10,899 nucleotides of DNA from an uncultured Clostridia bacterium (GTDB taxonomy: Bacteria > Bacillota > Clostridia > Peptostreptococcales > Anaerovoracaceae). This document shows, in pieces, positions 1 through 6,426 of this stretch (its first letter is position 1; each line of letters starts with the position of its first letter). A model generated the notes under the pieces. The model was given only the letters and a program-made list of their open reading frames with translations, was not told the origin of the DNA and did no database searches. Both the position numbers and the translations under genes were made by a program. The stretch lies in assembly GCA_934255545.1 (NCBI GenBank), contig CAKQOE010000060.1:1-10899 (forward strand). Reading direction: 5' to 3'.

Positions 1-1025
1 GTGCTGACGGTCGTCTGAAAATCAATATCATGTTGTCTGTTGCTGAAAATGAAGCTGACAGAACATCTGAGAGGATCAAGTTTGTCAATGAGATGAAGAT
101 CAAGAAAAAAGAACCGATTACGGGACTGCAGCCATTCGGGTATAAAATTGCGATAGTGGATGGTAAAAAATGTGTTATTAAGGATTCTGAGAAGGTTGAG
201 ACTGTTGAGAGGATATTTGATCATTTTTTAACGTATAAATCAGCTGGTAAAACTCAAAGATTCATGTTGGAGGAGTTTGGAATCAAACGAACACGATCAT
301 CAGTTATTAAGTTGCTGAAAACCGAGCAATATACAGGAATGTATAGAGGAGTTGTTGATTATTGTCCACCCTACATTACACATGAACAACATCGTGAGAT
401 TTTACGTATAATATGTGGACAACTTGACAATAGAACTCCATTTCCAAAAAATTTTAGAAATAATTATCTGTTTACTGGTCTGATTACATGTCCTGTATGT
501 GGTAAAAAACTAACTGCACGAGTAAAATCTCCATATGGACGTAGTAAACGATATTATATTTCGTATCGTTGTTGGAGACATGCAAACCATCTATGTGAAA
601 ATAATCACATCGTGTCACAGTTAGTTCTTGAGAGATGGTTACTGGATAACATTGAAGAAAAATTAAAAGATTATGAGATAAAAATAAAACTTGACCATTC
701 TACACCGAAAAAACGACCTGATGATCAGATTAGAAAATTAAAAGATCGACTCAGCAGATTAAACGATTCATATGAACTCGGAAATATCGAACGCGATGAA
801 TATATACAGAAAACGACCGCGTTAAAGGCTCAGATCAATGCTCTCAGCGAGGAAAACGTTATTGACGATAGGAAGTCTATTGAAGAATTAAAAAGCGTTA
901 TAACGTCAGATTTTCGCTCAAATTATGAACTCCTGACACCTGAAAACAAACGTGCTTTGTGGGTGAATATCATTAAAGAAATCAAAGTCGAGGGAACAAA
1001 ACCAGTCGACATTATTTTTTTATAA
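1..1025 (+). CDS. Large serine recombinase, 5' end cut by window edge
   Basis: Site-specific DNA integrase/excisionase of the large serine recombinase family, which moves phages and integrative elements by a serine-linked double-strand exchange. The reading frame is open from base 3, so the catalytic N-terminal domain with the nucleophilic serine lies outside the window; the ATG at 30 is internal. Counting from that ATG, residues 1-20 are the end of the catalytic domain and its long helix (LSVAENEADRTSERI). Residues about 32-128 are the recombinase DNA-binding domain (GLQPFGYKI, then the SAGKTQRFMLEEFGI helix region and YTGMYRGV). Residues 148-195 are a zinc ribbon with Cys154, Cys157, Cys181 and Cys189. 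Residues 228-275 are a charged, heptad-like coiled coil. The gene is much richer in A+T than the DNA to its right, as expected of imported DNA. It ends about 20 bases before the presumed attachment junction, a usual position for such genes. Confidence 0.93.
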   Translation, partial: ADGRLKINIMLSVAENEADRTSERIKFVNEMKIKKKEPITGLQPFGYKIAIVDGKKCVIKDSEKVETVERIFDHFLTYKSAGKTQRFMLEEFGIKRTRSSVIKLLKTEQYTGMYRGVVDYCPPYITHEQHREILRIICGQLDNRTPFPKNFRNNYLFTGLITCPVCGKKLTARVKSPYGRSKRYYISYRCWRHANHLCENNHIVSQLVLERWLLDNIEEKLKDYEIKIKLDHSTPKKRPDDQIRKLKDRLSRLNDSYELGNIERDEYIQKTTALKAQINALSEENVIDDRKSIEELKSVITSDFRSNYELLTPENKRALWVNIIKEIKVEGTKPVDIIFL

Positions 1026-1050
1026 TTGTAGGGTGTCGAACGTGCCATGA
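1026..1050. other. Presumed attachment-site junction between mobile element and host gene
   Basis: Between the recombinase stop codon and base 1050 the sequence matches neither the recombinase nor threonine aldolase. From base 1050 the translation (TSAIEFGGHKIMTLP) is the aldolase motif usually written HETGAIEATGHK, beginning in mid-motif, while the five codons before the ATG at 1047 (GVERA) do not fit the family. The crossover therefore probably lies within or just left of this stretch. The exact core dinucleotide cannot be placed without the uninterrupted host gene or the other end of the element. Composition also changes abruptly here. The element identity is inferred from the adjoining recombinase only. 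Confidence 0.6.
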
Positions 1051-1823
1051 CCAGTGCGATAGAATTCGGCGGTCACAAGATCATGACGCTGCCTCATAAC
1101 AACGGGAAAATAGACGCGGCGCACGTAAGAGCAATGCTTGAGGGGTATTATAACGATGGTAATCACGATCACATGGTAATGCCCGGTATGATATATGTAT
1201 CTCACCCCACAGAATACGGGACTTTGTATTCGCACGCAGAGCTTGAGGCTATAAGCAGTGTATGCCGCGAGTATCACATCCCGCTTTATCTCGACGGCGC
1301 AAGGCTCGCTTACGCGCTGACGTGCCCGCAGAATGACATTACTCTCGCTGATCTTGCATCACTTTGTGATGTATTTTATATCGGCGGAACAAAATGCGGC
1401 GCGCTTTTCGGCGAGGCTGTTGTGATCCCACGTCCCGGTCTCATACCTCACTTCTTTACTATTATAAAGCAGCACGGCGCGCTGCTCGCCAAGGGACGCC
1501 TGCTCGGTATACAGTTCGATGCGCTGTTTACAGACGGTCTCTATGCTCATATAGGAGATATCGCTATAAAGGCAGCTGACCGCATACGCTATGCGCTTGC
1601 AGAAAACGGCTATCAGCTCTGCTTCGACTCGCCTACCAATCAAGTATTCTGCATTTTAGAGGACAGCGTTATGGAAAAGCTTGCGGAGCATGCGGAATTC
1701 AGCTTCTGGGAGAAATACGACGACACGCATACAGTAATACGCTTTGCAACGAGCTGGGCCACAAGTATGGAAGATACAGACAAATTATGCAGCCTGCTCA
1801 AAGACATTACACCATGCCGATGA
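1047..1823 (+). pseudogene. Threonine aldolase (PLP-dependent), N-terminal part missing
   Basis: Low-specificity L-threonine aldolase-type enzyme of PLP fold type I, which splits threonine to glycine and acetaldehyde; a related beta-eliminating lyase activity cannot be excluded. About 258 residues remain of a family that usually has about 340. Present are the NHDHMVMPGMIYVSHPTE segment, the PLP-ring aspartate in YLDGARLAYA (Asp83 counted from the ATG at 1047), the PLP lysine in FYIGGTKCGALFGEA (Lys116), the LAKGRLLGIQFDALF segment, SPTNQVF and the C-terminal VIRFATSWAT. Missing are about 80-90 N-terminal residues, which contribute to the active site and the oligomer. In-frame codons to the left hit a TAG at 1029-1031, and no Shine-Dalgarno sequence precedes the ATG. 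The body shows no frameshift, as expected for a recent interruption. The missing 5' part may lie at the far end of the inserted element. Confidence 0.85.
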
Positions 1824-1855
1824 ACTTAAGATCCCGAAATGTAATAGCTCTGACA

Positions 1856-1884
1856 TTGTATTTTTTTTAGTACTATTATATAAT
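1856..1884 (+). promoter_or_regulatory. Sigma-A-type promoter for the lipoprotein gene
   Basis: A perfect TATAAT at 1879-1884 lies 17 bases after TTGTAT at 1856-1861. Transcription would start near 1891, about 36 bases before the ATG at 1927. A weak 5-bp stem (AATGT 1838-1842 with ACATT 1853-1857) followed by eight T residues at 1861-1868 overlaps the -35 region and could be a poor terminator for the aldolase remnant. Confidence 0.65.
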
Positions 1885-1926
1885 CAATATAGTCTAAACA
1901 GATATTACTAACTCAGGGAGGGAGTC

Positions 1927-2550
1927 ATGAAGAGATCAATTACGAATAAGTCGATCGCGAACAAGTCATTTGCATTTATTTTTTCTTTACTGCTTCTGAT
2001 CATACTTGCTGGCTGCAATAATACAGATAAGTCAAATAATGCAGATAACTCATCGGCACTGCAGTCAGATGATCCTGCAGCTGAAGCGACTATGCCGGAA
2101 CCGGAAGAAACAGACTGGCCGGCGGTCAGTACAGACGCCGAAGCATTCGATCTTAACGGCGGTTTCGATAATCAGAAATTTAAGTATGTATTCGATAATA
2201 TCCATACAGTTCCTCTGGACCAGCTTGTCGCATTTTCTCTGGCAGCAGACGCGGCAGCCAGTGAGGGCGCATCCGAAGAATTACGGAGCCGTTTTTTAGA
2301 AGCCCCGAACACCGTGCTGTCTTACCTTGTACTTATGGGAGATCAGAAGTCTGATCCTGCAAATAGCTCTACCGCAGCAGAGCTCATCTGCAGATCTATC
2401 GCATCCGCAGATGCCGCATGGCATGACGGCTCAGCAGAATTTACAAAAACAATGGAGGTTAGCAGAGGAAACTATCCGGCCGGGCCGGCTGCAAAATTAC
2501 TTGATGTGATGGAAAAAGAACACAAAGCAAGTATGGAACGAAACCAGTAA
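1927..2550 (+). CDS. Orphan secreted lipoprotein of unknown function
   Basis: A 207-residue protein with a classic lipoprotein signal: positive N-terminus (KR at 2-3, further lysines to 13), hydrophobic stretch at about 15-28 and lipobox LAGC with Cys30 as the predicted lipidation site. It should be anchored on the outer face of the membrane. Residues 31-66 are a polar linker rich in Asn, Asp, Ser, Glu and Pro. The rest (about 70-207) is predominantly predicted helix, rich in Ala and acidic residues (for example AFSLAADAAASEGASEEL), with a single late cysteine. I recognise no domain. The start is supported by the strong GGGAGGGAG at 1916-1924. The gene stands alone with its own promoter and terminator, between the interrupted aldolase gene and the converging flavoprotein gene. 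A substrate-binding role cannot be claimed from the sequence. Confidence 0.8.
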   Translation: MKRSITNKSIANKSFAFIFSLLLLIILAGCNNTDKSNNADNSSALQSDDPAAEATMPEPEETDWPAVSTDAEAFDLNGGFDNQKFKYVFDNIHTVPLDQLVAFSLAADAAASEGASEELRSRFLEAPNTVLSYLVLMGDQKSDPANSSTAAELICRSIASADAAWHDGSAEFTKTMEVSRGNYPAGPAAKLLDVMEKEHKASMERNQ

Positions 2551-2586
2551 GATTCGATCATACGAAATATATCATGTGAAACATAC

Positions 2587-2625
2587 GGCGGGAGGAGCAT
2601 CATTTAATATGCTCCTCCCGCCTTT
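2587..2625 (+). terminator. Strong hairpin terminator after the lipoprotein gene
   Basis: A perfect 14-bp inverted repeat: GGCGGGAGGAGCAT at 2587-2600 pairs with ATGCTCCTCCCGCC at 2609-2622, loop of 8 bases, followed by TTT. It sits 36 bases after the lipoprotein stop codon and between two converging genes, so it may also stop minus-strand transcripts. Confidence 0.8.
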
Positions 2626-2630
2626 CTGCG

Positions 2631-2649
2631 CTGCCGGTGACGGCAGTTT
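2631..2649. terminator. Second small hairpin in the convergent gap
   Basis: CTGCCG (2631-2636) pairs with CGGCAG (2641-2646) around a GTGA loop, followed on the plus strand by TTTATT. For the minus-strand flavoprotein gene ending at 2663 it is the first hairpin met after the stop. The T-run is short, so termination here is only plausible. Confidence 0.4.
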
Positions 2650-2662
2650 ATTCATTCAGCTA

Positions 2663-3280
2663 TTAACCTATAAAATTTGTAAATATATGTTTTTCTATCT
2701 CAGGCAGTCCGTATTTTTCCTTTCCGAGAGCTATGCTCTTCATAAGGAACGTCATATTTCTCGCAAGCATCCTCATAGTCTGTCTTCCTTCTTCGTCCTG
2801 AACTGCTTCTCCCGGTCCGTGTCCGTGAATAGAGTTCCAGTACTGGCTCGATGCAACAGGCATATTTGTTATCGTAAAATATTTGTTGAGCTCATCAAAT
2901 GTAGCTGAACATCCGCCGCGTCTCGCGCATACCACGCTTGCGCCGACCTTCATAGCCTTGCTGAACGGTGTGCTGCCGAAGAGCCTGTCAAGTACAGCTA
3001 TAAGAGTGGCGTTTGCGGAAGCGTAATAAACAGGGCTTGCGAGCACAAGGCCGTCAGCTGCTTCAAGATCAGGCGCAAGCTCATTTACGATATCGTCAAA
3101 CACACATTTTCCAAGCTTTCCGCATCGGCCGCACGCGACACAGCCTCTTACGTTTTTATTGCCGACCTGGACTATTTTAGTCTCAACGCCCTCCGCTTCA
3201 AAAACATTTTTCATCTCGTCTAGGGCTATTGCAGTATTGCCGTTTTCTCTTGGGCTTCCGTTTATCATTAAAACCTTCAT
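2663..3280 (-). CDS. Iron-sulfur flavoprotein / NADPH-dependent FMN reductase family
   Basis: A 205-residue soluble flavodoxin-fold protein that should bind FMN and carry electrons in anaerobic metabolism or oxidative-stress defence. The N-terminus MKVLMINGSPRENGNTA holds the phosphate-binding loop of the FMN site (GSPRENGNT). A compact cysteine motif C-X2-C-X2-C-X5-C (Cys47, 50, 53, 59 from this start, in GCVACGRCGKLGKC) matches the [4Fe-4S] motif of archaeal and clostridial iron-sulfur flavoproteins. LVLASPVYYASANATL (about 80-95) is the usual second flavin-contact segment. I chose the ATG at 3280 over the in-frame ATG at 3286: GAGG lies seven bases upstream of the former but directly abuts the latter, and MKVLMINGSPR is the typical family start. 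The gene follows panF by 54 bases and may share its transcript; the physiological partner is unknown. Confidence 0.88.
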   Translation of the reverse strand: MKVLMINGSPRENGNTAIALDEMKNVFEAEGVETKIVQVGNKNVRGCVACGRCGKLGKCVFDDIVNELAPDLEAADGLVLASPVYYASANATLIAVLDRLFGSTPFSKAMKVGASVVCARRGGCSATFDELNKYFTITNMPVASSQYWNSIHGHGPGEAVQDEEGRQTMRMLARNMTFLMKSIALGKEKYGLPEIEKHIFTNFIG

Positions 3281-3334
3281 ATTCATACCTCATTTCATTT
3301 TACTTTACTGATTACGATCTGCAATATTTAAATT

Positions 3335-4822
3335 TTAAAAGCACTTATCCAGCACATCAGCGTCCGGACCTTTCTTTCCTGTCACAGATCCTACCGCAAA
3401 GAACAGGATGCCTCCAGCCAGAAGTCCCCATACTACTGCATTTATACCGGCGATATTAACAAATTCAGTAGCAAAAATATAGACTGCTACTGCGCCTATA
3501 CTGCTGCATACCGCTGCCTGTCCCGTTCCATTTTTCCAGAAGAGTCCTCCGACAAGCGGCCAGAAGAACGTGCATTCAAGTCCTCCGAATGCAAACAGGT
3601 TAAGCACAAATATGATGTCAGGCGGATCGATCGTAAGGAATATTACCACCGCTCCGAGAGCTATCGTTACAAGAGTGCTTACAAGCTTAACATGTTTATT
3701 ATACGACGCATTTCTTACAGGATCGTCCTTTACCACGTAATTTTTCCAGAGATCCTTTACGACTGCCGCAGTCGCAAGTATCAGCAGCGAGTCTGCAGTG
3801 GACATGACCGCGGCCATCGGTGCAGCAAGGAATATGGCTGCGACTCCTGTAGGCATTATCTTCTGGACGATATACGGTATAAAGTAATCTGACGTCGGAA
3901 GCGCATCAGTGTCTACAAGGGCGCCTGCCCATGTTCCTGCAAGATGCATGCCGATGATAACAAAGCTGCATGTCAATACGCCTATCCACATTGCCTTATG
4001 CATGCTCTTTGTATTTTTAAATCCCATGGAGCGCACAGCAGTCTGCGGAAGACCCAGCGTTCCGAATCCTACCAGTATCCAGTAGCTGAGCAGCGCGCCC
4101 GGCGTATACTTTGAAAACAGATCATCGTACACGCTAGGTAAATTAGCCTGAAGTCCGGCGTCTATATTTTCCAGGCCTCCGCCTGCTCTCAGGACGAAAA
4201 ATATAAACAAGAATGTGCCTAAGCACATTACTATTCCCTGAATAGTATCCGTGATCACGACTGCGCTGAAGCCGCCGACAGCTGTATACAAAATAACTAC
4301 CGTTCCGAATATCAAAAGCGAAGTCACATGATCCATCCCCGTTATAGAAGCGATCAGCGTTGCTCCGCCGGTAAACTGGCTTATCATCTGAGCTACAAAG
4401 AAAGTGATGAGCCCGATACTCGTAATTACGACGAGCGCGTCACTTTTATACCTGGCCTTAAAATATCCGATCACTGTTACAGCGCCTGTTCTGCGCGATA
4501 TCATAGCCAGCTTGTTTCCCAGCACTCCAAGCACCAGAAATGTTACAGGTATCTGAATGGCAGCAAACCATACCTGCGCATATCCGTATGTAAGCCCTGC
4601 AGCGCCCGGGCCGGATACAAATGAGCTTACTGAAGTATATGTAGCCATTATCGTCATCGCAAGCACTATGCCGTTCATATTTCTTCCGCCAATAAAATAC
4701 TGTTCTTCTGAGGATGACTTTGATCGTTTTTCCGCTCTTCTGCTATACACAAAACTTATAATAATATTGAATAACAGATATCCCAGGAAAACGGTCAGCA
4801 TTATTTTCTGATCTCTACTCAT
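3335..4822 (-). CDS. panF: Sodium/pantothenate symporter PanF
   Basis: Sodium-solute symporter (SSS family) predicted to import pantothenate, the coenzyme A precursor, with Na+. With the start used here it is 495 residues, close to the 483 of E. coli PanF. It has about 13 hydrophobic segments. The first (LTVFLGYLLFNIIISFVYSRR) is followed by a basic loop and by FIGGRNMNGIVLAMTIMATYTSVSSFVSGPGAA, the family-typical region around TM2 and the sodium site. AAPMAAVMSTADSLLILATAAVVKDLW is the other diagnostic SSS segment. Translation could be extended to an ATG at 4864, but the ATG at 4822 gives the normal N-terminus (MSRDQKIML) and has AGGAGG nine bases upstream. It overlaps the end of yhdT by 8 bases, so the two are translationally coupled. 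Pantothenate as substrate rests on family resemblance and on the yhdT-panF pairing known in enterobacteria. Confidence 0.9.
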   Translation of the reverse strand: MSRDQKIMLTVFLGYLLFNIIISFVYSRRAEKRSKSSSEEQYFIGGRNMNGIVLAMTIMATYTSVSSFVSGPGAAGLTYGYAQVWFAAIQIPVTFLVLGVLGNKLAMISRRTGAVTVIGYFKARYKSDALVVITSIGLITFFVAQMISQFTGGATLIASITGMDHVTSLLIFGTVVILYTAVGGFSAVVITDTIQGIVMCLGTFLFIFFVLRAGGGLENIDAGLQANLPSVYDDLFSKYTPGALLSYWILVGFGTLGLPQTAVRSMGFKNTKSMHKAMWIGVLTCSFVIIGMHLAGTWAGALVDTDALPTSDYFIPYIVQKIMPTGVAAIFLAAPMAAVMSTADSLLILATAAVVKDLWKNYVVKDDPVRNASYNKHVKLVSTLVTIALGAVVIFLTIDPPDIIFVLNLFAFGGLECTFFWPLVGGLFWKNGTGQAAVCSSIGAVAVYIFATEFVNIAGINAVVWGLLAGGILFFAVGSVTGKKGPDADVLDKCF

Positions 4823-5081
4823 CCTTATCTTCCTCCTCATCGTAAGAAAAATCTGTAAATACAAATCTCAGCAACAGAAAAACTCCGACGACCGCAATGA
4901 TGACAGTTCCGAACACCGATACTGTAAACCACGCCGGCATATGAAACAGCGTCCACCCTGTAGAATTTAATAAAAATGCAGTAGACACGTGCCATACAAG
5001 ACAGACGGCCACTAGCAGAAGCGTAGCTTTGATCTCTCTCATGCATTGCTTATTCTTTTCATCTTTTGTTAATTTCACCAT
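4815..5081 (-). CDS. yhdT: YhdT family small membrane protein (DUF997), PanF partner
   Basis: An 88-residue protein with two transmembrane helices (about 19-38, ATLLLVAVCLVWHVSTAFLL, and 50-73, WFTVSVFGTVIIAVVGVFLLLRFV), a basic N-terminal tail and a strongly acidic C-terminus (YDEEEDKDE). This matches the YhdT/DUF997 family, whose gene lies directly before panF in E. coli and many other bacteria. Its function is not established; an accessory or assembly role for the symporter is inferred from this constant neighbourhood. GAGGAG sits eight bases before the ATG. The stop codon overlaps the panF start. Its own start overlaps a possible 24-codon upstream ORF. Confidence 0.85.
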   Translation of the reverse strand: MVKLTKDEKNKQCMREIKATLLLVAVCLVWHVSTAFLLNSTGWTLFHMPAWFTVSVFGTVIIAVVGVFLLLRFVFTDFSYDEEEDKDE

Positions 5082-5149
5082 AGTAACTTCTCCTCAGTAA
5101 CCTGTACTATCTGAAGGCTTTCTTTTTGACCTGATCTCCGCAGCGCCAT
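5075..5149 (-). CDS. Possible 24-residue leader ORF overlapping the yhdT start
   Basis: An ATG at 5149 is preceded by AAGGAGG with a 4-base spacer, one of the best Shine-Dalgarno matches in the window. The frame encodes 24 residues (MALRRSGQKESL, then a mixed tail ending in KLLW) and stops with TGA at 5075-5077, seven bases into yhdT (CTATGGTGA contains both the yhdT ATG and this stop). The layout fits a coupled upstream peptide tuning yhdT-panF translation. No homologue is recognised, and yhdT has its own ribosome-binding site, so this may be chance. Confidence 0.4.
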   Translation of the reverse strand: MALRRSGQKESLQIVQVTEEKLLW

Positions 5150-5181
5150 TTTGCCTCCTTTTTCCCTGGCAGCCAACGCGG

Positions 5182-5196
5182 GTGCGCCCGGCGCAC
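5182..5196. repeat. G+C-rich palindrome, copy 1 of the GCGCCCGGCGC group
   Basis: GTGCGCCCGGCGCAC: 6-bp arms around a CCG loop, beginning 4 bases beyond the ogt stop codon. It is not followed by a T-run in either direction, so it is not a standard terminator. It shares its 11-base core with the intergenic palindromes at 7155-7171 and 9095-9111. Confidence 0.6.
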
Positions 5197-5199
5197 ATT

Positions 5200-5733
5200 C
5201 TACAGCGCAGTTCCTTTCTTTGGAACAAATAACCTGCTCATGTCTGCATTTTCCAGCTCGAGCAGCGCGATTTTTCTGTCGATCCCTCCGGCATATCCGG
5301 TCAGACTTCCGTTTGAGCCAACTACGCGATGACATGGAATGATGATGGAAATTTCATTATGCCCGACTGCGCCGCCGACTGCCTGAGCAGACATACCGGA
5401 AACACCCTTTGAACCACCTGTTCTGCGCGCGATCTCTCCGTATGTGATCGTCTTTCCGTATGGGATATGTAATAAGATCTTCCAGACTGAATGTCTGAAC
5501 GTCGAACCGGTCGGATGAAGCGGCGGAGTAAAATCAGGCTCATTGCCGGAGAAATATATATCCAGCCATTTTTTCGCCTCTGCAAGAATATGCGTTTCCT
5601 GCGAGATCTGTTCATCCGGAAGCGTGTTTGCAAAATATTTCTGCCCTTCAAACCATAAACCGGTAAGTCCGACTTCATCCGCAGCCAGTAAAATATCACC
5701 TAATGGCGAGCTGTATTTGCATGTATATACCAT
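5200..5733 (-). CDS. ogt: Methylated-DNA--[protein]-cysteine S-methyltransferase
   Basis: A 177-residue suicide DNA-repair protein that takes the methyl group from O6-methylguanine (and O4-methylthymine) onto its own cysteine. It has the N-terminal RNase H-like domain (MVYTCKYSSPLGDILLAADE) and the C-terminal winged-helix domain with TFRHSVWKIL (78-87) and IPYGKTITYGEIA. The active-site IIPCHRVVGSNGSLTGYAGG puts the acceptor at Cys134. In place of the usual arginine finger in the A-R-A-V-G motif it has glutamine (SAQAVGGAVG, Gln117), and the normal Asn-Pro after it reads Asn-Glu (Asn126-Glu127). It lies 39 bases after the LOG gene. Its upstream region is made of a 17-bp tandem repeat, whose only Shine-Dalgarno candidate (AGAGG) is an unusually distant 13 bases from the ATG. 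The family-typical N-terminus supports the start. Confidence 0.92.
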   Translation of the reverse strand: MVYTCKYSSPLGDILLAADEVGLTGLWFEGQKYFANTLPDEQISQETHILAEAKKWLDIYFSGNEPDFTPPLHPTGSTFRHSVWKILLHIPYGKTITYGEIARRTGGSKGVSGMSAQAVGGAVGHNEISIIIPCHRVVGSNGSLTGYAGGIDRKIALLELENADMSRLFVPKKGTAL

Positions 5734-5798
5734 ATCTATTATTTTTCCTCTGATATTATTTTTTCTTTGATATTATTTTTGCTTTGATATTATTTTTG
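5734..5798. repeat. 17-bp tandem repeat, three copies plus a degenerate fourth
   Basis: Three adjacent units on the plus strand: 5748-5764 (CTCTGATATTATTTTTT), 5765-5781 and 5782-5798 (both CTTTGATATTATTTTTG). A degenerate partial unit (ATCTATTATTTTTC) continues to 5734, next to the ogt start codon. Read on the minus strand, the units encode the last residues and stop codon of the LOG protein and form the A-rich leader and weak Shine-Dalgarno of ogt. There are no spacers, so this is not a CRISPR. Because 17 is not a multiple of three, a change in copy number would alter the LOG C-terminus and the LOG-ogt distance. Confidence 0.9.
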
Positions 5799-6312
5799 CT
5801 ATCTGTGCCAGATCGTCCGCAAAATATATACTCTGCTGCTTTTCCTCTGATGAAAGTCCTTTTTCTATCATGTGGAGCAGCAGCGCTTTCATGTCATCGT
5901 AATAGCCGTTGAGGTTGTAGAATATGCACGGGCTCGCCGTCTGGCCGAGCGATACCATGGACATTATCTCAGATATTTCCTCAAGCGTTCCCGTACCGCC
6001 CGGAAATGCGATAAAAGCGTCGCCGAGCTCTATCATCTTCGCCTTGCGCTCCGCCATGTCCTTTGTGACTATGAGCTGAGTGAGACCTCTGTATTGAAGC
6101 TCCTTTTCCATAAAGAAAAGCGGTTCGACGCCTATGACCTTTCCGCCTGCCTCAAGCGTACTCTGCGCTATCTCACCCATCAGACCCGTTTTGGAACCTC
6201 CGTAAACGAGCGTATTGCAGTTCTCGCCTATCCAGCGCCCAAGCTCCTGCACGGCTGTTTTAAGAGACGGGTCGTTTCCCTCGCTCGCGCCGAGATATAC
6301 AGTTAGATTCAT
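5773..6312 (-). CDS. LOG family protein (nucleotide 5'-monophosphate phosphoribohydrolase)
   Basis: A 179-residue Rossmann-fold cytosolic enzyme of the LOG (Lonely guy, formerly 'lysine decarboxylase-like') family, which removes ribose 5-phosphate from nucleoside monophosphates. In bacteria the true substrate is often unknown. Diagnostic motifs are GGSKTGLMG (38-46), MAERKAKM (86-93, conserved arginine) and PGGTGTLEE (104-112). An upstream ATG at 6396 would add 28 untypical residues; I chose 6312 because MNLTVYLGASEGNDP is the normal family start and AAGGGGG lies 11 bases before it. The last eight codons (AKIISKQK) come from the tandem repeat at 5765-5798. A promoter is visible upstream at 6365-6393. 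ogt follows in the same direction and is probably co-transcribed. Confidence 0.9.
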   Translation of the reverse strand: MNLTVYLGASEGNDPSLKTAVQELGRWIGENCNTLVYGGSKTGLMGEIAQSTLEAGGKVIGVEPLFFMEKELQYRGLTQLIVTKDMAERKAKMIELGDAFIAFPGGTGTLEEISEIMSMVSLGQTASPCIFYNLNGYYDDMKALLLHMIEKGLSSEEKQQSIYFADDLAQIAKIISKQK

Positions 6313-6364
6313 TTTATGTAAGTCCCCCTTAATGATATCGTGATAAACAATAAAATTTTCTTCT

Positions 6365-6393
6365 ATTATATTACGATTCCGGAAACTTTTTAA
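6365..6393 (-). promoter_or_regulatory. Promoter for the LOG-ogt group
   Basis: Read on the minus strand, TTAAAA (6388-6393) is followed after 17 bases by a perfect TATAAT (6365-6370). It lies between the tetR stop and the LOG start, giving a leader of about 45 bases. No repeat resembling the tetR operator is seen here. Confidence 0.6.
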
Positions 6394-6426
6394 CACATTA
6401 ATGCAATATTTTCCTGCGTAAATTGA

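Noticed and set aside
3297..3324. TTGCAG-16-TAAAAT as a separate promoter for the flavoprotein gene
   Set aside because: Poor -35 match, and it would leave only a few bases of leader before the start codon; co-transcription with panF is as likely.
4090..4102. GCGCCCGGCGT, one base from the palindrome core, inside panF
   Set aside because: The symmetric arms are lacking and it lies in coding sequence; taken as chance.
5748..5798. Possible CRISPR array
   Set aside because: The units are directly adjacent with no spacers and no cas gene is present; it is a simple tandem repeat.
5872..6306. A 144-codon plus-strand frame opposite the LOG gene
   Set aside because: Shadow of a gene with intact catalytic motifs on the other strand.
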